A stretch of DNA of 45,288 nt from Lentilactobacillus parafarraginis DSM 18390 = JCM 14109 (GTDB lineage: Bacteria > Bacillota > Bacilli > Lactobacillales > Lactobacillaceae), in the NCBI RefSeq assembly GCF_001435895.1, contig NZ_AZFZ01000017.1, forward strand, positions 1-45,288. Direction: 5' to 3'. Below, piece after piece: positions 16,364-23,512 of this stretch (position 1 is its first letter; every line of letters starts with the position of its first letter). The notes beneath the pieces were generated by a model. That model searched no databases. It was not told the origin of the DNA and saw only the letters and a list, made by a program, of their open reading frames with translations. Both the position numbers and the translations under genes were made by a program.

Positions 16364-16392
16364 ATTATGGTATCTTCGCTGGTAAATAACAA
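16364..16392 (-). promoter_or_regulatory. Promoter of the MacB-like ABC operon
   Basis: On the minus strand TTGTTA (16387-16392) and CATAAT (16364-16369) are separated by 17 bases. Transcription would start near 16357, between the two 17-bp repeats. Confidence 0.65.
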
Positions 16393-16409
16393 TCGACAAT
16401 TGAAAGACG

Positions 16410-16426
16410 AACGTCATAAAATGAAC
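16410..16426. repeat. Direct repeat copy 2 (possible operator)
   Basis: AACGTCATAAAATGAAC lies upstream of the -35 box. It is 82 bases from copy 1, close to a whole number of helical turns, which would suit looping by one regulator. Confidence 0.5.
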
Positions 16427-16429
16427 AAA

Positions 16430-16650
16430 TTAATGAGAGTTGATTTCTGGGTATTTCTCGAAAAATAGCTGGGCGGCTCCTCCCTTAAAGGCCTTGACGA
16501 TGTTGGTAGGCCCGGATTTCGGCTTAAAACTAATCAGGAGTCATCACCTCGATGCGTTCGATAGTTACTTCGTTCAGATTCGCGATTCGCTGCAAGATTG
16601 ATTTCATAATTGAATTCATGATGATTTTTCCATTACAAAGATGTAAAATC
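16430..16650 (-). pseudogene. Remnant of an IS200/IS605-family transposase (tnpA)
   Basis: Read leftward, one frame gives NGKIIMNSIMKSILQRIANL (from about 16634), then VTIERIEVMTPD and a stop. After a frame change a second segment gives ISFKPKSGPTNIVKAFKGG, AAQLFFEKYPEI and a stop at 16430. This follows the order of TnpA of this family: a helix before VMPDHVHLLIS, then PK...IVK.LKG.SAR..F...PE. The metal-binding HxH motif that should follow PD is lost through a small deletion and frameshift, and both ends are missing. The fragment lies between a promoter region and the secreted-protein gene. It is probably inactive debris. Confidence 0.6.
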
Positions 16651-16749
16651 GACTTAACTATTAACAATTGTTCCCGTGGGGCGCGGGTGTCAATAGTGAA
16701 TTTTGGGAGTAATGGTTAAATGGCCGTTACCTAAATGGAGGGGTATCTA

Positions 16750-17808
16750 TTGAAAATTAGAAAGGTTATTGTGGGGGTCGCAACAGGTGTATTACTCGCT
16801 GCGTCAGTTGCTGGGGTTGCCAGTGCTGCGACTTATGTTCAGCGGAGTAATGCACTGATTCAGTACGGAAGTTTGCGGTTAGTGAATAATCATAACGTTC
16901 ACTTTGTGAAGGCAAATGGTAACTATTCCTGGTCAAAGAATCCAAGTGGCCGTGACACAATTAAGAGTACGAGTGGGACAAAGTGGACGCTGCGGACAAA
17001 GTATCTATTGCCAACGACGCACGCCGTATTTGGTAAATCTGCCTTTGATGTGACTAATCCGCAGGCTGCTGCATTTGGGGGCAAGTACCTGTTCGTGCTT
17101 TACGCACCACACAACACGGTTGGAAAGGGGTTCGTGGTTCGTTACAGCAGTGCTGCGCTCGCCAAGATGGGGTCAATCCAAAGTGCTTTGGACTCGAAGA
17201 AGGGCAGCTCAGGCATTAAGGTTGGCCCACAAATTGATGTTGGCCACGGCCAATCGCTGGCTTATAACCGGAAACAGCATTCGTTATGGATGTGGCGGGA
17301 TCGTCCGGACATGAAGCCAACCGCTTCCTCAACGATTCAACGGATTAGTATGTCATCGCTGCGGCCGAACCGGGCAATTAAATTCCACATGAACAATCGC
17401 GGGGCGATGGTACCAGCAGGACATAATCTAACCTTTGATAATTCTGGTCATGCATACTGGTGGGGCATTTCCGGCGGTCACGTTAAGATCTACCGCGGCG
17501 TGCTTGGTGCGAAGTCCATTCGGGTATCGTTGGTTAAGCAGCTCCTCAAGAACCAAACGGGAACCCATCAGCAATCAATGGGATATAATCCCCATAATGG
17601 TCGCCTGTACCTGGTTTCCGATGATTCAATTCAAACATTGCCTGCTTCAAAGACATACGGGCATGGAAGTTTGAAGCCAAGCGATATTAAGTACACGCGA
17701 TTCCATTCCGGCCGAGAATTTGAATCAATGATCTTTGATAAGTCTGGACATGCGATGTTGCTGACAAACCGGAACCCAGAGCTCTTACGGTCAACCACCC
17801 GTTACTAA
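16750..17808 (+). CDS. Secreted beta-propeller-like protein, paralogue of the 11013-12128 product
   Basis: The product has 352 residues from TTG 16750, which has GGAGGG 7 bases upstream. The in-frame ATG at 16735 lies inside that site. A signal peptide (KIRKVIVGVATGVLLAASVA, cleavage near ASA-AT) is followed by a region matching the paralogue in order: IKVGPQIDVGHGQSLAYN, LWMWRD, LRPNRAIKF, VPAGHNLTFDNSGHAYWW, QSMGYNPHNGRLYLVSDDS and a final REFESMIFDKSGHAMLLTN with NPEL. It is shorter than the paralogue and less rich in histidine. No wall anchor is present, so it is probably released or bound non-covalently. Function unknown; a propeller fold is inferred from the repeated short motifs. Confidence 0.7.
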   Translation: MKIRKVIVGVATGVLLAASVAGVASAATYVQRSNALIQYGSLRLVNNHNVHFVKANGNYSWSKNPSGRDTIKSTSGTKWTLRTKYLLPTTHAVFGKSAFDVTNPQAAAFGGKYLFVLYAPHNTVGKGFVVRYSSAALAKMGSIQSALDSKKGSSGIKVGPQIDVGHGQSLAYNRKQHSLWMWRDRPDMKPTASSTIQRISMSSLRPNRAIKFHMNNRGAMVPAGHNLTFDNSGHAYWWGISGGHVKIYRGVLGAKSIRVSLVKQLLKNQTGTHQQSMGYNPHNGRLYLVSDDSIQTLPASKTYGHGSLKPSDIKYTRFHSGREFESMIFDKSGHAMLLTNRNPELLRSTTRY

Positions 17809-17825
17809 TTTAATGAGTTGTTAAT

Positions 17826-17867
17826 CGCCGTTGAAACTAAATTCAAATGCCGATTCAAATAACGGCG
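17826..17867 (+). terminator. Weak hairpin after the 16750-17808 gene
   Basis: CGCCGTT (17826-17832) pairs with AACGGCG (17861-17867). The loop is 28 bases with a repeated ATTCAAAT, and no T-run follows. It is a possible terminator only. Confidence 0.35.
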
Positions 17868-18002
17868 GGCATGAAATAGTTGGATTTTTCGTTATCCGTC
17901 ATTACGGGGCAGCGACTAGGCGCCCGTTTCGGAATGTCATGTTAAATATGGAGAGGTTGAAGCAATTCATTATTTTGCTCAGCCTTTTTATATGGTTCAA
18001 AG

Positions 18003-18062
18003 TTGACACGGTGTCATCTATCTGGTAAGATAATTTTAATTAATAAATGACATCGTGTCATT
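18003..18062 (+). promoter_or_regulatory. hrtRBA promoter with two TetR palindromes
   Basis: TTGACA (18003-18008) and TAAGAT (18026-18031) are spaced by exactly 17 bases. The palindrome TGACACGGTGTCA (18004-18016) overlaps the -35 box. A second one, AATGACATCGTGTCATT (18046-18062), lies just past the transcription start, 44 bases centre to centre. From memory, both resemble the TGACAC-n-GTGTCA operator bound by the haem sensor HrtR in Lactococcus. Repression by the first gene's product, relieved by haem, is the expected control. Confidence 0.75.
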
Positions 18063-18077
18063 ACTGGAGGGAATCAC

Positions 18078-18602
18078 ATGGTATCAACAACCTTTCGGAA
18101 TTTAAATTCCGAGAAACGCGAACGCATCAATCAGGCGTTGTTAAATGAATTTTCGAAACGGCCGTTAGCCGAAGCAGAAGTTGCCCCAATCGTGAAGCAA
18201 GCAGGCATTGCGCGGGGAGCGTTTTATAAGTACTTTGATGATTTAAGGGATGCCTATCGTTACATTTATGGCGTCGCAATGGGGTCGATTCACGTTGAAA
18301 TCAATGAAGAAGTAAATGATCACACATTTAGGCCACAGTTCTATGTGGATCAAGTGGTCGCATTTGTTGACAACGTGGGTGCCAGTCAGTATCGAGATCT
18401 TGTGAAGATGCATCTGCGTAGAAATGAATCATTAGTTGATGAACAATTTGATGATTCGAAATTATCAGGTCGGCAATGGGCGGCCATGATTTTGAGCCAT
18501 CAAGTCATTAAACAGATCTTAGAGGAACCAGAACGGCGAGATGTCCTAATCTCTCGACTTTTAGAAGTTTTAAACTTACTGGCTCGAAAGGAGAACGCAT
18601 AG
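18078..18602 (+). CDS. hrtR: TetR-family haem-sensing repressor, HrtR-like
   Basis: The product has 174 residues. An N-terminal helix-turn-helix (about 14-60) contains IVKQAGIARGAFYKYFDDLRDAY. Lactococcal HrtR binds haem through histidines at about positions 72 and 149. Here a histidine lies at position 72 (SIHVEI) and another at 141 (ILSHQVIKQI) in a plausible matching helix. The gene is first in an operon with an FtsX permease and an ATPase in the order R-B-A, and the promoter holds two matching palindromes. All of this fits haem-responsive control of haem efflux. Alternatively it could sense another hydrophobic ligand. The TAG stop is immediately followed by the next ATG, so translation is coupled. 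Confidence 0.72.
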   Translation: MVSTTFRNLNSEKRERINQALLNEFSKRPLAEAEVAPIVKQAGIARGAFYKYFDDLRDAYRYIYGVAMGSIHVEINEEVNDHTFRPQFYVDQVVAFVDNVGASQYRDLVKMHLRRNESLVDEQFDDSKLSGRQWAAMILSHQVIKQILEEPERRDVLISRLLEVLNLLARKENA

Positions 18603-19667
18603 ATGTATTTAGCTTTAAAAGAAATTCGCCACGAAAAGTTACGGTACTCCTTAATTACCGGGATGATCGTCCTGATTACCTACCTCATCTTTATTTTATC
18701 AGGACTAGCCACTGGATTAGCTGGTGAAAATACCCAGGCAATCGACTCATGGAATGCGAAGAGTGTGGTTTTAAATCGGGATGCGAATGTTAACCTGTCG
18801 CAATCCACGATCACAACGGATCAGATTGATAACGCAAACTTAACCAAGAACCAAGCCGTGATTGGCCAGTCGCCAGTGGTTGTTAAGTCCCACGATCGTG
18901 AGAAGGAATCCGCCCAGTTTGTTGGTCTGAAAAACAATGAGTACATTGCAAAGGACCTTTCCGTTGCTAACGGCCGCAAAGCACGAACCAGTCATGAAGT
19001 TGTGGTTGATCAGCAGTTTAAGCAGGACGGGTATAAACTTGGCGATAAGGTGAAGTTTAATTCCGCTACCACCCGTTACACAATTGTTGGCTTTACAAAA
19101 AATGCCAAGTTAAACGTCGCTCCGGTAGTATATGGATCGCTCTCAACTTGGAAAGACCTGAGGAATATGCCCGGCGCAAAACTGGCGGGGAGTGCGATTG
19201 TTTCGAAAACCGCAAACTTCAAGTCTCATAATAAGGAACTCAAGACGTACAGTGACAGTTACTTCGTTTCCAAGTTGCCAGGGTACGCCGCTCAAAACAC
19301 AACTTTTGGCTTCATGATTGGATTTTTGATGATTATCTCACTGGTAATTATCGCGGTATTCCTGTATATTTTAACGATTCAGGCGTTACCAACCTATGCG
19401 GTATTGCGAGCCCAAGGAATTCCAGCTGCTACCCTGGTTCGGACCATCATTTCTCAATCGCTGATTTTAATGGCGTTGGGAATTGTGATTGGAACTGGAT
19501 TGACGTTGATTACCGCGAACATGATTCCGTTTGGGGTGCCGATTTCATTTAATGTCCCAATGCTGGCAATGATTTCGGTTGGCCTTCTTCTAATGGGAAT
19601 TATTGGGGCTGCAATTCCAGCCCGAAAGATTGCCGTTGTTGACCCTGTACAAGTAATTGGAGGATAA
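18603..19667 (+). CDS. hrtB: FtsX-like permease, HrtB-like haem exporter subunit
   Basis: The product has 354 residues. One N-terminal helix (about 17-38) is followed by a MacB-type outside domain (about 40-225) containing NGRKARTSHEVVVDQQF and KLGDKVKF. Three C-terminal helices follow (about 235-260, 283-305, 315-340). This four-helix, 350-residue plan is that of HrtB and related type VII ABC permeases. These take a substrate from the membrane and push it out rather than moving it across from the cytoplasm. It starts directly after the repressor gene and is followed after 2 bases by the ATPase, so the three genes form one tight operon. Toxic free haem is the expected substrate. Confidence 0.75.
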   Translation: MYLALKEIRHEKLRYSLITGMIVLITYLIFILSGLATGLAGENTQAIDSWNAKSVVLNRDANVNLSQSTITTDQIDNANLTKNQAVIGQSPVVVKSHDREKESAQFVGLKNNEYIAKDLSVANGRKARTSHEVVVDQQFKQDGYKLGDKVKFNSATTRYTIVGFTKNAKLNVAPVVYGSLSTWKDLRNMPGAKLAGSAIVSKTANFKSHNKELKTYSDSYFVSKLPGYAAQNTTFGFMIGFLMIISLVIIAVFLYILTIQALPTYAVLRAQGIPAATLVRTIISQSLILMALGIVIGTGLTLITANMIPFGVPISFNVPMLAMISVGLLLMGIIGAAIPARKIAVVDPVQVIGG

Positions 19668-19669
19668 AA

Positions 19670-20362
19670 ATGTCAGTAATTGAACTCAAAAACATTAATA
19701 AATACTTCGGCACCGGTACCAGTCGGGTGCACGTGCTGAGCGACGTCAACTTTGCCGCTGATAAGGGCGAACTCATTCTGGTTGTCGGCCCTTCCGGTTC
19801 CGGTAAGAGTACCTTTCTGACAATTGCCGGGGGATTGCAAACCCCTTCATCCGGAAAGGTGATTGTTGAAGGCCAGGATGTCGATCAGTTGACTAAAAAG
19901 CAGCGGGACAAGCTGCGGCTTAATCACGTTGGGTTTGTTCTCCAATCATATGCGTTAGTGCCATACCTGAAAGTCAAGGAACAGCTCGAATTCGTCAGGC
20001 GGGTTAAACGAACTGGCCTATTAAGTTCGGAGGATTTGCAGAGCTTGCTGGCACAGCTTGGGATCGAAGATTTGGTGGATAAATTTCCTGGGCAGTTATC
20101 TGGTGGCCAAACACAGCGGGTCGCCATTGCGCGGGCACTCTATGCCAATCCCGAAATTGTGTTGGCGGATGAACCGACGGCCGCCCTTGATTCGGCGCGG
20201 GTGGCCGAGGTAGGCAAACTCTTTAAGGAGCTTGCGGAAACCCGTAACAAGGCGGTTGTGGTTGTTACCCACGACATGCGATTGGCTGAATTTGCAGATA
20301 AGACGTACGAAATTTTGGACGGTAAACTAGGATTGAAACAACCGGCTCAAGAAACCTATTAA
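19670..20362 (+). CDS. hrtA: ABC ATPase, HrtA-like haem exporter subunit
   Basis: A 230-residue ATPase with Walker A GPSGSGKST near residues 41-49, the Q-loop FVLQSYALVP, the signature [16 protein letters not shown], Walker B IVLADEPTAALD and the switch His in VVTHDMRLAEF. The pattern is of the MacB/LolD/HrtA subgroup and fits the adjacent four-helix FtsX permease. It should dimerise in the cytoplasm and drive the permease. It is the last gene of the operon; a short hairpin with a T-run lies about 40 bases downstream. Confidence 0.8.
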   Translation: MSVIELKNINKYFGTGTSRVHVLSDVNFAADKGELILVVGPSGSGKSTFLTIAGGLQTPSSGKVIVEGQDVDQLTKKQRDKLRLNHVGFVLQSYALVPYLKVKEQLEFVRRVKRTGLLSSEDLQSLLAQLGIEDLVDKFPGQLSGGQTQRVAIARALYANPEIVLADEPTAALDSARVAEVGKLFKELAETRNKAVVVVTHDMRLAEFADKTYEILDGKLGLKQPAQETY

Positions 20363-20400
20363 TTAAATGACTATTCTGGAATGGTGGTGATTCATTGCTT

Positions 20401-20423
20401 TGGCAGTGACTTCGCCATTTTTT
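20401..20423 (+). terminator. Possible terminator of hrtRBA
   Basis: TGGC (20401-20404) pairs with GCCA (20414-20417) and is followed by six T. The stem is only four pairs, so this is weak. Confidence 0.35.
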
Positions 20424-20521
20424 ATACCAATTTATTCTAATGACTGGCGGGCTTGCGATTAGACTTAATCATATGGGCACTTTAAGACCGGATTCGCACG
20501 ATCAACCGTTAAGTCACATGC

Positions 20522-20527
20522 TATACT
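20522..20527 (+). promoter_or_regulatory. -10 box of the lipoate ligase operon
   Basis: TATACT lies about 40 bases upstream of the ligase start. No clear -35 box is seen at 16-18 bases. Confidence 0.4.
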
Positions 20528-20557
20528 GAATATGTAAGCGTTTGTGAAACCGCATTT

Positions 20558-21640
20558 TTGGATAAGGGGATGGTCCTAATCTTATACGTTGATGTTTCAA
20601 GTGGTGATGACTATCTGGTTCAACCCGCTATTGGCCAGTATCTATCGACTTACTTTATCACAAACCCCAAGTTTCAAGACGAGGTAATTTTCTTTTATCG
20701 GCCGAAAACACCGATTATTATCTGTGGGGTTAATCAAAATGTGTACTCAGAAGTTAATCTTGATTATTGCCGTGAACACGGGATTAAAATTGCTCGACGG
20801 GGTGCCGGTGGCGGTGCTGTTTACGTTGATCCAGGGAATCTGACTTACTGCTTTGTGGACAATGATAATGGCCATAACTATTTGAATTTTAAGCATTACG
20901 CGCAGAATGCAATTCTGACATTGAAGCAGCTAGGCGTTGACGCGGCAATGACTGGTAGAAACGATCTTACCGTTGATGGTAAAAAGTTTTCGGGGATGTC
21001 GGCCCTTAAAATCGGTAACCGGTTTTCGACTGGGGGAACGTTAATGGTTGACGTTGACTTGGACAATGCGACCCAGGCGTTACGGCCACCCAAAGCCAAG
21101 ATGATTTCGAAGGGTGTTAAATCCGTTCATAGTCGGGTGACAAATCTCCGACCATATTTTAGTGCTCCGTATCAGGCAATCACGCTTCCGGAATTGCAAA
21201 CCCGATTTTTAAAAAATCTCTTCAAAGTTTCCGACCTATCTGATATTCCGACCTACGTGATGACAAAAGATGACTGGCAGGAGATCGAAAAAGCAGCAAC
21301 TGCTAAGTATGGGAATCCGGATTGGGTAATGGGAAAGCAAACCCATGATACTGCGTACCATTCCAGACACTTTTCCGGCATCGGCACGGTTGAAATTAGT
21401 TTCACCGTTTCCCACGGGATTGTGACCCATGCCAAGATCTTTGGTGACTTCAATAAGATGAATGGGAACCTGGGTGCGATTGAACGGGCGCTGGTCGGGG
21501 CGCCATACACCCACGCCAGTCTGACAGAGGCGTTCGTTCAGGGACGGGTTGCTGAAAACATTGGGGCGATTGAACCTGATGCCCTGGCTGATACGATGCT
21601 TGGTTCGCGGTATGCTGACAAAGCAAATATTAATCAATAG
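20558..21640 (+). CDS. lplA: Lipoate-protein ligase A family
   Basis: The product has up to 360 residues. The lipoate- and ATP-binding motif RRGAGGGAVYVDPGNLTYCFV lies near residues 80-100 (the family consensus is RRxSGGGAV, here with Ala for Ser). GRNDLTVDGKKFSGMSALK and KGVKSVHSRVTNL follow and match the adenylation core. A C-terminal accessory domain (about 245-345) contains a GIGTVEISFTVSHGIV strand region. The enzyme activates lipoate with ATP and attaches it to a lysine of a carrier protein; the obvious carrier is the GcvH-like protein two genes on. The start is uncertain: TTG 20558 has no clear site, and ATG 20570 directly abuts AAGGGG. It is first in a three-gene operon, with a gap of 17 bases to the lyase. 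Confidence 0.88.
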   Translation: MDKGMVLILYVDVSSGDDYLVQPAIGQYLSTYFITNPKFQDEVIFFYRPKTPIIICGVNQNVYSEVNLDYCREHGIKIARRGAGGGAVYVDPGNLTYCFVDNDNGHNYLNFKHYAQNAILTLKQLGVDAAMTGRNDLTVDGKKFSGMSALKIGNRFSTGGTLMVDVDLDNATQALRPPKAKMISKGVKSVHSRVTNLRPYFSAPYQAITLPELQTRFLKNLFKVSDLSDIPTYVMTKDDWQEIEKAATAKYGNPDWVMGKQTHDTAYHSRHFSGIGTVEISFTVSHGIVTHAKIFGDFNKMNGNLGAIERALVGAPYTHASLTEAFVQGRVAENIGAIEPDALADTMLGSRYADKANINQ

Positions 21641-21657
21641 AGGAGGTTAATTCCTTA

Positions 21658-23037
21658 ATGAGCGGTGAAGTACTTGGATCGATGTTTAATCAGAATAACT
21701 ATTCAACTGCGAGAATGCGGGCAGTGTGGACTGACGAAAACCGCCTAAAAACGGTTTGTCAGGTTGAAACGGCAGTTGCCTACGCCATGGCAAAGAACGG
21801 GAAGATTCCGTTGAGCGCCTACGAGGAAATCAAGGCGAAAGTCGTTCCCGAAAATTATGACCTCACCCAGCTACGGTTGGCGGCGGCACGGGCGGGGCAT
21901 TTTCTCGCCGGGTTTGTGAGTGAGTCTCAGAGTCTATTCGATGACGGTGCCGGTCAATTTCTTCATTACGGCGCGGCCAGTGAAGATGTTGAGGATACCT
22001 GCTATGTATTGCAGCTCAAACAGGCCGACCGAATTATCATGGATTATTTGGTTAAATTTGGGGATGTCCTGTATCACTTGGCGGATGGCTATAAAAAGAC
22101 CCCTAGCGTGGCGATTGCTCACCGAACGTATGCGGCCCCTTCAACTCTGGGGTTTAAGCTGGCAGTCCAACTGAACGAATTGGATTATCTGATGCGGCGG
22201 CTTGACGCGCTTTCCAGCTTTACGTTTGCCGGCTCGTTAACTGGCGTTGAGGGACTATCCAACATGATTGGTGATCACTACGATCAGGTTGAAACTGACT
22301 TTTGTGATTACCTCGGCCTACAAGTGCCTGAGATGTATTGGCACACTCAGCGGGAACGGTTCACCGAATATTGCCACGTGCTGACGATGATTGCCCAAAT
22401 GCTGGGAAAATTGGGACGAAACTTGCTGACGATGAGTCAAACGCAGGTTGGCGAATTTCAGGAGGACTATGCGCCCGGACGCCAGGGCTCCACAGTGATC
22501 CCGACGGTTCGCGAACCTTATATGTGTGAAGCAATTGTTAATTTAGCAACGGTTATTCGTGATGAAATGCCGTTGATGTATGATACGATGCAGGTGAGCG
22601 GTGAAAAAGATACAGCCGTTTGGCGGGATATTTATGTGGTTCTGCCGGAAATTACAATGTATTTATCTGGCCAGCTGAATTTTGCGACTACCGTTCTCAA
22701 AGAAGGACGCTTTAACGTGAACCGGATGGCGGAAAACTTTCTTTTAGATGATGGTACCATGTACTCGGGAGCGCTGATGATGGCTTTGGCGAAATCAATG
22801 GGCCGCCAGGATGCTCACGAGTTACTGGTTGATTTACGAGTTCAAGCAGATGATCGGCAGCAGTCGTTGCGTGATTGTTTCTATCAGGATCAAACAATCG
22901 CCAAGTATCTCAGCCATGATGATCTGAATCGGATCATGTCACCTGAGGCCGGGGTTCCCCACGCAGTTGAAAAAACAGACAAAATATTAAAACTCTACCG
23001 GAAACGGCATCCATTGAAAACAAGGAGTGATTCATAA
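21658..23037 (+). CDS. Fumarase/aspartase-superfamily lyase with altered catalytic motifs
   Basis: The product has 459 residues. The fold landmarks of the adenylosuccinate lyase/carboxymuconate cycloisomerase branch are in order: WTDENRLKTVCQVETAVAYA near residues 23-42, HYGAASEDVEDTC near 103-115 (family H-G-TS-DV-DT), AHRTYAAPSTLGFKLA near 153-168, and the mobile loop GRQGSTVIPTVREPYMCE near 273-290. Two key positions differ from adenylosuccinate lyase: Tyr replaces His in the family RTH motif, and the loop reads TVREP where the consensus is HKRNP. The serine of the loop is retained. The changes argue against ordinary purine synthesis. The gene sits between lipoate ligase and a lipoyl carrier, and its stop overlaps the carrier's ATG. 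A beta-elimination or cycloisomerase step linked to the carrier is conceivable but unproven. Confidence 0.8.
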   Translation: MSGEVLGSMFNQNNYSTARMRAVWTDENRLKTVCQVETAVAYAMAKNGKIPLSAYEEIKAKVVPENYDLTQLRLAAARAGHFLAGFVSESQSLFDDGAGQFLHYGAASEDVEDTCYVLQLKQADRIIMDYLVKFGDVLYHLADGYKKTPSVAIAHRTYAAPSTLGFKLAVQLNELDYLMRRLDALSSFTFAGSLTGVEGLSNMIGDHYDQVETDFCDYLGLQVPEMYWHTQRERFTEYCHVLTMIAQMLGKLGRNLLTMSQTQVGEFQEDYAPGRQGSTVIPTVREPYMCEAIVNLATVIRDEMPLMYDTMQVSGEKDTAVWRDIYVVLPEITMYLSGQLNFATTVLKEGRFNVNRMAENFLLDDGTMYSGALMMALAKSMGRQDAHELLVDLRVQADDRQQSLRDCFYQDQTIAKYLSHDDLNRIMSPEAGVPHAVEKTDKILKLYRKRHPLKTRSDS

Positions 23038-23345
23038 TGGCAAAAGCAGTTGATGACGCAAAGTATCTATGGCAAAAGAAGATGCCAAATGGGCATACCA
23101 GAATTGGGTTTAATGATGTTGCCCGTCAAGAAGTCGGTGAAATCTCGTTTGCGACCTTTCCTGAGGGGCTTGCCGAAGTGAAACTGGGGGACGTGATTCT
23201 CTCAATCGAAGGCGCCAAAGCGGTTTCCGAAGTGCACACTCCGGTTGCCGGTAAGGTAGCTAAAGTCAATTTGGCGCTCAAGGAGCATCCTGAGTATCTG
23301 GATAGTCCAGATGAGGAGAAAAATTGGGTTGTTGAATTGTTTTAG
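23037..23345 (+). CDS. Short GcvH-like lipoyl carrier protein
   Basis: The product has 102 residues, clearly shorter than the 125-130 of glycine-cleavage H protein; the C-terminal helix is reduced. The lipoylation site is lysine 61 in SIEGAKAVSEVHTPVAGKV, matching the family ESVKA...SPVSGKV pattern. TRIGFNDVARQEVGEISFATFP matches the first hammerhead strands. It starts on the A of the lyase stop codon (TAATG) with an AAGGAG site, so the two are coupled. No glycine-cleavage P, T or L gene is present. It is therefore better seen as a GcvH-like carrier served by the operon's own ligase, similar in principle to the GcvH-L proteins of staphylococci and streptococci that are linked to a macrodomain and a sirtuin. 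Confidence 0.85.
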   Translation: MAKAVDDAKYLWQKKMPNGHTRIGFNDVARQEVGEISFATFPEGLAEVKLGDVILSIEGAKAVSEVHTPVAGKVAKVNLALKEHPEYLDSPDEEKNWVVELF

Positions 23346-23370
23346 AATCATTTTATAACTGAAGATAATT

Positions 23371-23409
23371 AAAAGTCGGCGACCCATGAGGAATGGGAAG
23401 CCGACTTTT
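23371..23409. terminator. Bidirectional terminator
   Basis: AAAAGTCGGC (23371-23380) pairs with GCCGACTTTT (23400-23409), with an inner CCCAT/ATGGG stem. It lies between the lipoyl operon and the convergent macrodomain gene. Confidence 0.85.
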
Positions 23410-23512
23410 GTTACAGAAACAGGTGCCAGTTGGCATATAAAAGGGCCCTAGATTGTAACATTTGAATGAAATGACGCGTAAATTCGAATCTATAATAGGC
23501 GAGAATGATTAT

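Noticed and set aside
23037-23345. Genuine glycine-cleavage H protein
   Set aside because: It is about 25 residues short, the P, T and L genes are absent, and it is coupled to a lyase and a ligase.
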